Positions 40,429-47,955 of a DNA stretch of 48,031 bases are shown here, one piece after another. Within the stretch, counting starts at the first letter, position 1. The number at the start of each line of letters is the position of its first letter. Both the position numbers and the translations under genes were made by a program. This DNA is from UPXZ01 sp964541615. GTDB lineage: Bacteria; Bacteroidota; Bacteroidia; Bacteroidales; Paludibacteraceae. Where the stretch lies: the NCBI GenBank assembly GCA_964541615.1, contig CAZIRA010000004.1:1-48031 (forward strand), written 5' to 3'. The notes beneath the pieces are model-generated. The model saw only the letters and a list, made by a program, of their open reading frames with translations, did no database searches and was not told the DNA's origin.

Positions 40429-40890
40429 TTATTCGTAAAATTCGAATAAATATGCATCTTCATATTTAATTTCAAATTTCTGTAACATTTCCATGTATTC
40501 TTCCCGGAATGTTCTCTCTTTGTGATGCTTTTTTTGATTGATAATGTATTGAATAACATTGTTGCGTTGACTTTTTGAGTAACTGAAACCACCATATCCG
40601 TTTTGCCACTCAAAATTCCCTACAATCATTTTTTCTTCATTTATCCATTTGGATGAGTTAGATTTAATTTTATTCATAATTTCGCCAAGGGAAATTCCGG
40701 TAGTCATTTCAAAAAATATGTGTACATGATTTTTATAACCCCCAACTGCCAGTGGATATTGTTTGTTGTTTTTCAAAATACCACTGATATATTTAAATAA
40801 TTCATCGCTTCTATTTTCAGGGATAATTACATTCTTTCCCTTTACAGCAAAAACGCAATGAATGTTTATTTGTGTATATGTGTTTGGCAT
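40429..40890 (-). CDS. IS200/IS605-type Y1 transposase (REP-associated)
   Basis: A 153-residue single-domain HUH transposase. The HUH motif is HVHIFFEM in GGYKNHVHIFFEM (about residues 56-68), and the catalytic Tyr is likely in NVIQYIINQKKHHKERTF. Family landmarks are the start MPNTYTQINIHCVFAVKGK, SNSSKWINEEKM, the WQNGYGGFSYS block and the end YLFEFYE. The ATG start is chosen over a TTG two codons upstream. No accessory orfB is present. Hairpins of one sequence family lie on both sides, so it looks like a REP-associated tyrosine transposase rather than a complete IS200 copy. Confidence 0.9.
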   Translation of the reverse strand: MPNTYTQINIHCVFAVKGKNVIIPENRSDELFKYISGILKNNKQYPLAVGGYKNHVHIFFEMTTGISLGEIMNKIKSNSSKWINEEKMIVGNFEWQNGYGGFSYSKSQRNNVIQYIINQKKHHKERTFREEYMEMLQKFEIKYEDAYLFEFYE

Positions 40891-40933
40891 CTTCAAAGAT
40901 TATTTTTTTATCGTGAAATCAAACAAATTAGAA

Positions 40934-41006
40934 ACCATAATATCGGTGCTACGCACCTCGGTAAATGATTAATTGTTATAGCTACCAAAATGTCAGTGCT
41001 GCGCAC
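40934..41006 (+). repeat. REP-like hairpins D and E (plus orientation)
   Basis: ACCATAATATCGGTGCTACG with CACC (40934-40957) and ACCAAAATGTCAGTGCTGCG with CAC (40984-41006). They lie 5' of the transposase gene, in the opposite orientation to B and C. The rest of 40897-41244 is the N gap and its flanks; no other gene is seen. Confidence 0.6.
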
Positions 41007-41080
41007 TTTTTATCTTACTCCAATTCACTCTTTAACTTTGTCACAAACTCAGTTGCGTTCAGTTGAATTATGTCTTTGGC

Positions 41081-41135
41081 AACTCGAAACTAAAACATTA
41101 TCCTTCCTCTGAAAGCAGTTTTGTTGTTTGCTTTT
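41081..41135. repeat. 55-bp direct duplicate, left flank of N gap 2
   Basis: Identical to 41236-41290, which is the 3' end of the thioesterase gene. It is therefore a false partial copy of that gene, of the same 55-base length as at the other gap. Confidence 0.9.
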
Positions 41136-41235
41136 NNNNNNNNNNNNNNNNNNNNNNNNNNNNNNNNNNNNNNNNNNNNNNNNNNNNNNNNNNNNNNNNN
41201 NNNNNNNNNNNNNNNNNNNNNNNNNNNNNNNNNNN
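41136..41235. other. Scaffold gap of 100 N
   Basis: Exactly 100 N between two identical 55-base sequences. Probably an unmerged contig overlap. Confidence 0.95.
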
Positions 41236-41244
41236 AACTCGAAA

Positions 41245-41964
41245 CTAAAACATTATCCTTCCTCTGAAAGCAGTTTTGTTGTTTGCTTTTACTTCAAAAC
41301 GGAAATCATCTTGTTCAATTTCAGTTTTATACACTGTAACCTGATCGGCATACACCACTTCGTTCATGAAATTCACATCAATTCGGTGAATGGAATTTGC
41401 TTTATGTTCGTCCAGAGTGAAGGAATTGACCATCCAGTCCAGATAATGCACTGTGTTTACGTGCTGATTGATGTCGATATCCGTATATTTTATCGAAAAT
41501 TCATCAATCAGACCATCTTCCACAGCGTCCAGTTTGAGCGGTCGATCAATGCCGCTTGGCTGTAATGTAGCGAAATCATGAATTCCTTCCAGGAGTTTCA
41601 GTTCCATCGGCCGGCGTGTTTCGAGGTTAATCATGACCCATACAGAAGTAGAATTCCCAATCACTTCGCCCCGTTCGTTATAAACACGGTAGTTACGGAT
41701 TGTGTTCAGCGTATGTACTTCCTGCACCCAGGTTTCGATAAATATTTTTTCATATTGTTTCGGAAAATAATCCATCTCCAGTGCAAAACGAGAAAGTACC
41801 CATGTAGCGCCCAACCGATGCAGATGCCGGATTCCAAAACCGTTTTCATCGGCATTATAGCCCGAAGCAGTGAGTATCAGGTCAACAAGGTGTGAAAGTT
41901 TTACTTTTTGCTGAAAATCAACGAACTGCGGTGCTATCGGAAACTCAAATTTTCCTACTTCCAT
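41245..41964 (-). CDS. Acyl-ACP thioesterase
   Basis: A 239-residue double hot-dog thioesterase of the FatA/bacterial acyl-ACP TE family. Landmarks are GFGIRHLHRLGATWVLSRFALEMDYFPKQYEKIFIETW, the strand IRNYRVYNERGEVIGNSTSVWVMINLETRRP, and the second half IKYTDIDINQHVNTVHYLDWMV containing the catalytic Asn/His pair (DINQHVN). It releases fatty acids from ACP. Its reading frame overlaps ilvN by 20 bases, so it is an integral member of the ilv operon. I recall this arrangement from other Bacteroidales; branched-chain precursors may be the link. Its 3' end lies next to N gap 2 but appears complete. Confidence 0.9.
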   Translation of the reverse strand: MEVGKFEFPIAPQFVDFQQKVKLSHLVDLILTASGYNADENGFGIRHLHRLGATWVLSRFALEMDYFPKQYEKIFIETWVQEVHTLNTIRNYRVYNERGEVIGNSTSVWVMINLETRRPMELKLLEGIHDFATLQPSGIDRPLKLDAVEDGLIDEFSIKYTDIDINQHVNTVHYLDWMVNSFTLDEHKANSIHRIDVNFMNEVVYADQVTVYKTEIEQDDFRFEVKANNKTAFRGRIMF

Positions 41965-42508
41965 TTTTCTTTTCTTGCATTTGACGCATTCCCTCCAGCA
42001 TATCGCTCAGACGTTCCACTTTGGAGCGTGTAATGGCAATTCGGCCGGAACGGATAAACTGCAGCACCCCGATTGTCTGGCTCAGTTCCTCGAACAGTGC
42101 CTGTGTCTCGGCATAATGACCCGCTTTGAGAAAAACGGTGCAGTCGTTGGATATTTCAAGCACGCGGATGTTGTATTTACGAATAAAATACTCTACCGAG
42201 CCGTGTTCCAATACTTTGTCAGTAGCCAGTTTGTAAAGCGCCAGTTCCTGATGCACCAGATCCTCGTCGGTGTTGTAATATGCTTTCAGTATGTCCACCC
42301 TTTTGTCAATCTGTTTCACTACTTTTTCCACCACATCTTGAGTGGAGAAAAGTGTGATTGTAAACTTATGAATGGCCTTCAAAGCCGAAGGAGACACAGA
42401 AAGCGTTTCGATATTCAGTCCACGGCGGGTGAAAATAATCGTAATCTGATTGAGCAAACCAACCGTATTTTCTGAAAAAACGGTGATGGTATATAATTTT
42501 GTTTCCAT
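41945..42508 (-). CDS. ilvN: Acetolactate synthase small subunit
   Basis: The regulatory subunit of acetohydroxyacid synthase. The 187 residues start with an ACT domain (YTITVFSENTVGLLNQITIIFTRRGLNIETLSVSPS, about 5-75), where valine would bind, and continue with the C-terminal ALS_ss_C domain (EHGSVEYFIRKYNIRVLEISNDCTVFLKAGHYAETQALFEEL). It lies six bases downstream of ilvB and overlaps the thioesterase gene by 20 bases, implying coupled translation. The C-terminus is somewhat longer than average, with a Lys/Gln-rich end. Confidence 0.95.
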   Translation of the reverse strand: METKLYTITVFSENTVGLLNQITIIFTRRGLNIETLSVSPSALKAIHKFTITLFSTQDVVEKVVKQIDKRVDILKAYYNTDEDLVHQELALYKLATDKVLEHGSVEYFIRKYNIRVLEISNDCTVFLKAGHYAETQALFEELSQTIGVLQFIRSGRIAITRSKVERLSDMLEGMRQMQEKKNGSRKI

Positions 42509-42514
42509 AGTTTT

Positions 42515-44203
42515 CTACATTATGATGTTTGTTACACAAGTACCGGCCGGAACCATCGGGTAAACCATCCCTTTTTGTTCCACTTCTACCACAAGTACAT
42601 AAGGTTTGTCGTCTTTCAGCATGTCGGCTATGGCATCGTCAAGATCTTCACGTTTTGTCACTAATCTTCCGTCTATGTTGTATGCTTTAGCAATTGCCAC
42701 AAAATCCGGATTCTGCATATGTGTGAATGAGTATCTTTCGTCAAAGAAAAGTTCCTGCCACTGACGAACCATTCCTAGGAACCGGTTGTCTAGAATGATC
42801 ATTTTCACTCCCAGATTTTCCTGCATGATAGTTCCCAATTCCTGAATAGTCATTTGGAATCCACCATCACCGGCAAACATGCACACGGTACGTTCAGGAG
42901 CACCCACTTTGGCACCCATAGCCGCCGGAATTCCGAATCCCATCGTACCTAAACCACCTGAAGTTACTATACTTCGTGTTTCTGTGTATTTGAAATAGCG
43001 TGCTGCTATCATTTGGTTTTGACCTACATCAGTTACCACAATGGCTTTATTTTCAGTGGCTTCGGTAACTTTGTGAACTACTTCACCCATGGTCAGTTCG
43101 CCTTCTGTACGGAATACCTCTTTTAGGATAACCGCTTCGTGCTCACGTTTTTTGTGCTCTTCAAAGCTGTCGATCCATTCGGTGTGAGTGGCTGCATTTA
43201 TTTTTTCAGTCAGAGCAGGCAGGCTGTCTTTTACCGAACCAAGCACTGGAGCATCCACAGGGACGTTTTTGCCGATTTCGGATTGGTCGATGTCCAGATG
43301 AATGATTTTTGCCTGTTTGGCATAGGTATTCAAATCACCTGTAACACGGTCGTCAAAACGCATCCCGATTGCAATCAGAACATCACACTCGTTGGTTTTC
43401 ATATTTGGAGCTACGTTTCCGTGCATTCCCAAAAATCCTTTGTTCAGGCGGAAATCAGTTTGCATGGCTGAAAGACCGAGCAGGGTAGAAGCGGCCGGAA
43501 TATCGGCTTTTTCCAAAAAATCTTTCAGTTCTTTTTCAGCATTTGCTAAAATAACTCCCTGTCCAACAAGCGCGTAAGGTTTTTTAGCGCCGTTAATCAA
43601 TTTTGCTGCTTCATCTATCTGATTTTCTTTAATTTCAGGATAAGGCAGGTAGCTTCTGATAAATGTACACGGTTCATAATTAAACTCAACCATTTCATTT
43701 TGAGCGCTTTTAGTAATATCTAAAACTACCGGTCCCGGACGTCCACTTTTAGCTATGTAAAATGCGCGAGCCACAGCCCAGGTAATATCTTTTGCATATC
43801 TGATTTGATAAGACCATTTCGTGATCGGCTGTGTAATACCCACAACGTCGATTTCCTGGAAAGCATCTGTTCCCAGAAGGGGTGTGCCTACCTGTCCGGA
43901 AATGACCACGAGCGGCGTACTGTCAAGCAGTGCGTCAGCAATACCGGTAATGGCATTGGTAGCGGCAGGGCCGGAAGTTACCAGACTTACACCTACTTTT
44001 CCCGAAACACGTGCAAATCCTTGTGCGGCGTGCGTTGCACCTTGTTCGTGGCGGGTAAGTATGTGGTTTATTTTATCTCTATAATCGTACAGAGCATCGA
44101 AAACGGGCATGATAGCACCGCCTGGATACCCGAAGATGGTATCAACTCCCTCTTCGATCAGTGACAGCATAAATGCATGAGCACCATTAATTTCTTTCTT
44201 CAT
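42515..44203 (-). CDS. ilvB: Acetolactate synthase large subunit
   Basis: The catalytic, ThDP-dependent subunit of acetohydroxyacid synthase. The 562 residues hold the catalytic Glu in ILTRHEQGATHAAQGFARVSG (about residue 53), the central FAD-like domain, and the ThDP motif GDGGFQMTIQELGTIMQENLGVKMIILDN. The end VYPMVPAGTCVTNIIM is typical. It is six bases upstream of ilvN. Unusually, the gene upstream is a phosphoethanolamine transferase rather than ilvD directly; the gap to it is 47 bases. Confidence 0.97.
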   Translation of the reverse strand: MKKEINGAHAFMLSLIEEGVDTIFGYPGGAIMPVFDALYDYRDKINHILTRHEQGATHAAQGFARVSGKVGVSLVTSGPAATNAITGIADALLDSTPLVVISGQVGTPLLGTDAFQEIDVVGITQPITKWSYQIRYAKDITWAVARAFYIAKSGRPGPVVLDITKSAQNEMVEFNYEPCTFIRSYLPYPEIKENQIDEAAKLINGAKKPYALVGQGVILANAEKELKDFLEKADIPAASTLLGLSAMQTDFRLNKGFLGMHGNVAPNMKTNECDVLIAIGMRFDDRVTGDLNTYAKQAKIIHLDIDQSEIGKNVPVDAPVLGSVKDSLPALTEKINAATHTEWIDSFEEHKKREHEAVILKEVFRTEGELTMGEVVHKVTEATENKAIVVTDVGQNQMIAARYFKYTETRSIVTSGGLGTMGFGIPAAMGAKVGAPERTVCMFAGDGGFQMTIQELGTIMQENLGVKMIILDNRFLGMVRQWQELFFDERYSFTHMQNPDFVAIAKAYNIDGRLVTKREDLDDAIADMLKDDKPYVLVVEVEQKGMVYPMVPAGTCVTNIIM

Positions 44204-44250
44204 ATCTATATTTCTTAGTGAATAGTATCTATTATAAATTTGTCCGATTT

Positions 44251-45792
44251 TTACTGATAAATGTTCATATTTTCATCATAAATTGGACTTTCTACGCTTA
44301 AAAAGTTCATCACGCTGTGAAAAACATGGTGTTGCGACACGGATTTGTTGGGCTTGAGCTGTTTTGAATTTTCCGAAACCCAGACAATGAAGGGAATTTC
44401 GAACTGTTCCCTTGGCGCAATGCTCATTGGTACGCCGTGCATATACAGGTTTTTTTCTCCAAGTGATTCTCCGTGATCCGATACGAAAATCATCGAACTT
44501 TCGTAGTCTTCCATTCCTTTCAACGTTTCGATAATGCTGTGAAGCAGGTAATCGGTATAAACGATCGTATTGTCATAAGCATTTATCAATTCATCGTGGG
44601 TGCAGTTTGCCAATTCTACGCTGGTGCAAACCGGTTTGAAAACCTCAAATTCGGCCGGATACCTTTTGTTGTAGCTTGGTCCGTGACTTGTACTTGTACT
44701 CAGAACAATCAGCGTTTTGCTTTTATCGGTTGCCATAATCTCTTCTTTCAATCCGCTGATTAGAATCTCGTCGTATTGGCCGTTTTCTCCTGTGTAATTT
44801 TCAAGGAGAGCATCTCTTTTCTGGAATTTTTCAATGTGGATCGGCGGTTCACCCCAGTTGGTTGTCCGCCAAACGACATGTACGTTATTTCTATTCAAAT
44901 AGTTTGGCAGAATCTCGTAAAGTTCTTTCGAATATTTATGTTCCAAAATACATTTTAATGCTGCTGTGGTGTATGTGGCACAGGAAGTTGCGTCAAAATG
45001 GTAAAGATTCGGAGTTTGAGAAAGAAGCGGATTCGTGTTTTTTTCATAACCGTACAACGAGAAATTCTGGCTCCTTGCTGATTCGCCAATTACAAGTACC
45101 ACGACAGATTTTTTATCGTTTTGTATAGTAGCGTCAGGCAGCAAAATTTCTTTTTTGTTTCTTTTATGCTGGTGGTTCATGTAACGAATCGAATTTATCG
45201 TGTAAGACCAGGGCATTACTAATCCTCCTAATTTTGTAGCATTTTTATCAATCCAAAGCCAGTTACTACCATTTGCGAGCACCAAAGCCAATATAAATAA
45301 GAACGCGAGCGATAATCTGATCAGCCTTTTCTTAATTTTTTCGTTAATAATTTTAGCCTTAATGATGTATATACTCGGAAGAACTCCAAAAATCAGCATG
45401 TAAAAAATGATTTTTATCGAAAAAAAACTGCTTGCCTCTGAGTATTTGGTGTTAAACACATTGTTTAGCATGCTTTCGTCAATAATTGCATTGTACGTGT
45501 TGACGAAATAGATTGCAAATGAGCTGATTAGAAAAGTTACTACCAATATGAATTTTCCGAAATACTTCGAAATCGAGAGAAATAAGTAAAATGCAAATGC
45601 ATTGAAAACCATCACTAAAATCAACAGGCTTACTGTAAGAAGTATTCCGTTGAAGCTATTGATATCCAAGTTGCTAAAGGCAAATTTAAAAAATGGAAAA
45701 TGAAAGAACAAGAAATTGAGCGCACTCATTATCAGCACAAAATGAGTAACCTTGATGTCTCTTTTTAATATTGACAATATTTTATCTAACAT
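44251..45792 (-). CDS. Lipid A phosphoethanolamine transferase (EptA-type)
   Basis: A 513-residue inner-membrane enzyme. About five N-terminal helices lie in residues 15-175 (THFVLIMSALNFLFFHF, ILLTVSLLILVMVFNAFAFYL, FILVVTFLISSFAIYF, IFYMLIFGVLPSIYII, LSLAFLFILALVLA). The periplasmic alkaline-phosphatase-fold domain has VLVIGESARSQNFSLYGYEKNTNP (metal Glu 237), the nucleophile Thr in SCATYTTAALKC (T273, aligned to EptA T280), LSTSTSHGP and FVSDHGESLGE. It transfers phosphoethanolamine to lipid A or other glycans, and such change lowers binding of cationic peptides. It is inserted between ilvD and ilvB on the same strand, with gaps of 29 and 47 bases. It looks AT-richer than its neighbours. 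Confidence 0.9.
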   Translation of the reverse strand: MLDKILSILKRDIKVTHFVLIMSALNFLFFHFPFFKFAFSNLDINSFNGILLTVSLLILVMVFNAFAFYLFLSISKYFGKFILVVTFLISSFAIYFVNTYNAIIDESMLNNVFNTKYSEASSFFSIKIIFYMLIFGVLPSIYIIKAKIINEKIKKRLIRLSLAFLFILALVLANGSNWLWIDKNATKLGGLVMPWSYTINSIRYMNHQHKRNKKEILLPDATIQNDKKSVVVLVIGESARSQNFSLYGYEKNTNPLLSQTPNLYHFDATSCATYTTAALKCILEHKYSKELYEILPNYLNRNNVHVVWRTTNWGEPPIHIEKFQKRDALLENYTGENGQYDEILISGLKEEIMATDKSKTLIVLSTSTSHGPSYNKRYPAEFEVFKPVCTSVELANCTHDELINAYDNTIVYTDYLLHSIIETLKGMEDYESSMIFVSDHGESLGEKNLYMHGVPMSIAPREQFEIPFIVWVSENSKQLKPNKSVSQHHVFHSVMNFLSVESPIYDENMNIYQ

Positions 45793-45821
45793 AAAAAATG
45801 ATTTTTCTGCAATCTTTCTGA

Positions 45822-47723
45822 TTATATAATTCTTATCGCACCTTTATCGGCTGAACTTACCATGCTTGCATATGCTTTCAGCGCTTTTGAAACGTGTCTT
45901 TCGCGGATTTCTTTTGGTGTAAAGGCATTATTTCCGAGAGCTAATTCTTCGTTTCTTCTCCTAAGTAGTTCTTCTTCAGAGACTTTTACATTGATGGAGC
46001 GGTTTGGGATGTCAATTTCAATCGTGTCTCCATCTTTTATCAAACCGATATTTCCGCCAGCGGCAGCTTCGGGTGAAATATGGCCGATAGACAAGCCGGA
46101 AGTTCCACCTGAGAATCGTCCGTCAGTTATCAATGCACACTCTTTTCCAAGATGTTTTGCTTTGATGTAAGAAGTGGGATAGAGCATTTCCTGCATTCCG
46201 GGACCGCCTTTGGGCCCTTCGTGGATGATTACCACAACATCGCCGGCTACCACGTCGCCACGTAAAATACCTTTGCAGGCACTGTCTTGAGATTCAAATA
46301 CCTTTGCGCTTCCTTCAAAGTGCCAGATACTTTCATCTACTCCGGCAGTTTTTACCACGCAACCATCCTGAGCAATATTTCCTTTCAAAATAGCCAAACC
46401 GCCATCTTTTGTATAGGCATGTTCCATTGAGCGGATGCATCCGTTTTCTCTGTCGCTGTCGAGTGTTTTGTATTTAGAATCCTGAGAGCCCATTACCAAA
46501 TTAAATTTTCCACCCGGCGCACTTCTGTAAAGACGATCAGCTTCAGGATCTACATTTTCTTTTGTAATAGAATATTTTTCAATGGCTTCCCCCAATGTAA
46601 GTCCGTCAACTCGGTGAACATTTAAGTCTAAAAGTCCATCCTGAGAGCCGTTTAAGCTTAATTCTGTCAAAATGCCCAAAATTCCGCCAGCTCTGTTCAC
46701 ATCCTGAACATGGAATTTATCGGAGTTTGGAGCTACTTTGCTCAGGCAGGGAGTCCTGCGAGAAATCTCATCGATATCATCCATCGTAAAGTCCACTTCA
46801 GCTTCCTGAGCAATAGCCAGAATATGTAGTACAGTATTGGTCGAGCCACCCATGGCAACATCAAGCGTCATGGCGTTGATAAATGCTTCACGTGTAGCAA
46901 TGCTTCTCGGAAGTACGGTTTCATCACCGTCGCGGTAATATTTGTAGGCATTTTCAACAATCAATTTAGCTGCATCAATGAAAAGCTGTTTGCGGTTGGC
47001 ATGAGTAGCCACAATTGTTCCATTGCCCGGAAGTGCAAGCCCTATAGCTTCGTTCAGGCAATTCATGGAGTTAGCAGTAAACATTCCGGAGCAAGATCCG
47101 CAAGTAGGACAGGCGGCATTTTCAATTCTTGTAACTTGTTCGGTTGAAACTTCATCATCCACAGACATCACCATCGCATCAATCAAATCGAGCTGTTTTC
47201 CGTCAAGTACGCCGGCTTCCATCGGTCCTCCCGAAACAAAAACAGTGGGAATATTCAGTCTCATTGCAGCCATAAGCATGCCCGGAGTGATTTTGTCGCA
47301 GTTGCTGATGCAGACCATCGCATCTGCTTTATGGGCATTCACCATGTATTCCACGCTGTCGGCAATCAAATCTCGCGATGGGAGCGAATACAGCATTCCG
47401 TCGTGACCCATAGCAATTCCATCGTCAACAGCAATGGTGTTGAATTCAGCCGCATAGCATCCGAATTTTTCAATTTCGGCTTTCACCATTTGCCCGACTT
47501 CATGCAAGTGAGTGTGTCCCGGAACGAATTGTGTGAAGGAATTTACCACGGCAATGATCGGTTTGCCCATCTGTTCTTTGGTCATTCCTGCCGCTTTCCA
47601 AAGCGCGCGTGCACCTGCCATTCGGCGTCCTTGAGTGCTGGTGGCAGAGCGGAGAGATTGCCCTCCAGCCCCTTGAAGGGAAGCTTTTGTTTCGTGCGTA
47701 TTATCGTTATTATTTGATTTCAT
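45822..47723 (-). CDS. ilvD: Dihydroxy-acid dehydratase
   Basis: Third step of valine/isoleucine synthesis, an iron-sulfur dehydratase. The 633 residues hold CISNCDKITPGML and CPTCGSCSGMFTANSMNCL cluster ligands and the C-terminal beta-barrel GRFSGGTSGLSIGHISPEAAAGG. The usual N-terminus is LRSATSTQGRRMAGARALW. Here about 18 extra residues precede it (NNNDNTHETKASLQGAGG), and their DNA (47660-47684) resembles the palindromic spacer repeats seen elsewhere in the window. No suitable ATG lies at the usual start position, so the extension is probably translated. First gene of the ilv operon, nine bases after the small MKQP-type frame. Confidence 0.96.
   Translation of the reverse strand: MKSNNNDNTHETKASLQGAGGQSLRSATSTQGRRMAGARALWKAAGMTKEQMGKPIIAVVNSFTQFVPGHTHLHEVGQMVKAEIEKFGCYAAEFNTIAVDDGIAMGHDGMLYSLPSRDLIADSVEYMVNAHKADAMVCISNCDKITPGMLMAAMRLNIPTVFVSGGPMEAGVLDGKQLDLIDAMVMSVDDEVSTEQVTRIENAACPTCGSCSGMFTANSMNCLNEAIGLALPGNGTIVATHANRKQLFIDAAKLIVENAYKYYRDGDETVLPRSIATREAFINAMTLDVAMGGSTNTVLHILAIAQEAEVDFTMDDIDEISRRTPCLSKVAPNSDKFHVQDVNRAGGILGILTELSLNGSQDGLLDLNVHRVDGLTLGEAIEKYSITKENVDPEADRLYRSAPGGKFNLVMGSQDSKYKTLDSDRENGCIRSMEHAYTKDGGLAILKGNIAQDGCVVKTAGVDESIWHFEGSAKVFESQDSACKGILRGDVVAGDVVVIIHEGPKGGPGMQEMLYPTSYIKAKHLGKECALITDGRFSGGTSGLSIGHISPEAAAGGNIGLIKDGDTIEIDIPNRSINVKVSEEELLRRRNEELALGNNAFTPKEIRERHVSKALKAYASMVSSADKGAIRII
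47660..47684. repeat. Palindromic repeat inside the ilvD 5' coding end
   Basis: On the minus strand GCTTCCCTTCAAGGGGCTGG then AGGGC. It resembles the AAGTCCCCTT..AGGGGCT repeats at 36541, 39089 and 47875. It encodes the unusual stretch ASLQGAGG. Confidence 0.5.
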
Positions 47724-47732
47724 GTGTATATT

Positions 47733-47813
47733 TTAATTTTTTATTAAGGACACATGGAACACGCCATTAATCATCCTCTTGTGTTTGAGAATTTTCTCAA
47801 ATGGCTGTTTCAT
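47733..47813 (-). repeat. MKQP-type small repeat/ORF directly before ilvD
   Basis: A 26-codon frame starting MKQPFEKILKHKRMINGVF, followed by seven more residues rich in Val, Leu and Ile. It ends nine bases before the ilvD start. Bases 47784-47801 are the palindrome TTTGAGAATTTTCTCAAA, identical in the 9541-9600 copy. As a leader peptide it could couple translation to ilvD. However, the same element 38 kb away has no link to branched-chain amino acids, so a repeat origin is equally possible. Confidence 0.5.
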
Positions 47814-47874
47814 AAAATTTTATTTTCAATTATATCATTGGATGAAATCCATCAACTTTCTTATTTTCGCCATT

Positions 47875-47901
47875 AAGCCCCCTTGAGAGGATTTAGTGGC
47901 T
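47875..47901. repeat. Palindromic AAGCCCCCTTGAG..TTAGTGGCT repeat
   Basis: A diverged member of the GGGGATTTAGGGGCT family, between the preceding gene's terminator and the ilvD leader. Confidence 0.45.
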
Positions 47902-47910
47902 GACTTTCTA

Positions 47911-47948
47911 ATAAAAAAACCTTTCTCTTTTATCTGGAGAAAGGTTCT
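47911..47948 (-). terminator. Terminator of the partial gene at the window end
   Basis: A 10-bp stem AACCTTTCTC/GAGAAAGGTT with a 9-base loop, followed on the minus strand by seven T. It lies about ten bases past the stop of the partial reading frame at the edge. Confidence 0.85.
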
Positions 47949-47955
47949 TATGCTA

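Noticed and set aside
40429..40890. Complete IS200/IS605 element with orfB/tnpB
   Set aside because: No TnpB-like frame or omega RNA-like guide region is present next to the transposase; the flanks are short hairpins and a scaffold gap.
41081..41135. Second copy of the thioesterase gene 3' end
   Set aside because: Its length equals the 55-base duplicate at the other N gap, so it is an unmerged contig overlap, not a truncated gene.
47733..47900. Classical ilv attenuator upstream of ilvD
   Set aside because: The only strong hairpin with a T run (47911-47948) lies upstream of the small ORF and ends the preceding gene. There is no terminator between the small ORF and ilvD and no run of regulatory codons.
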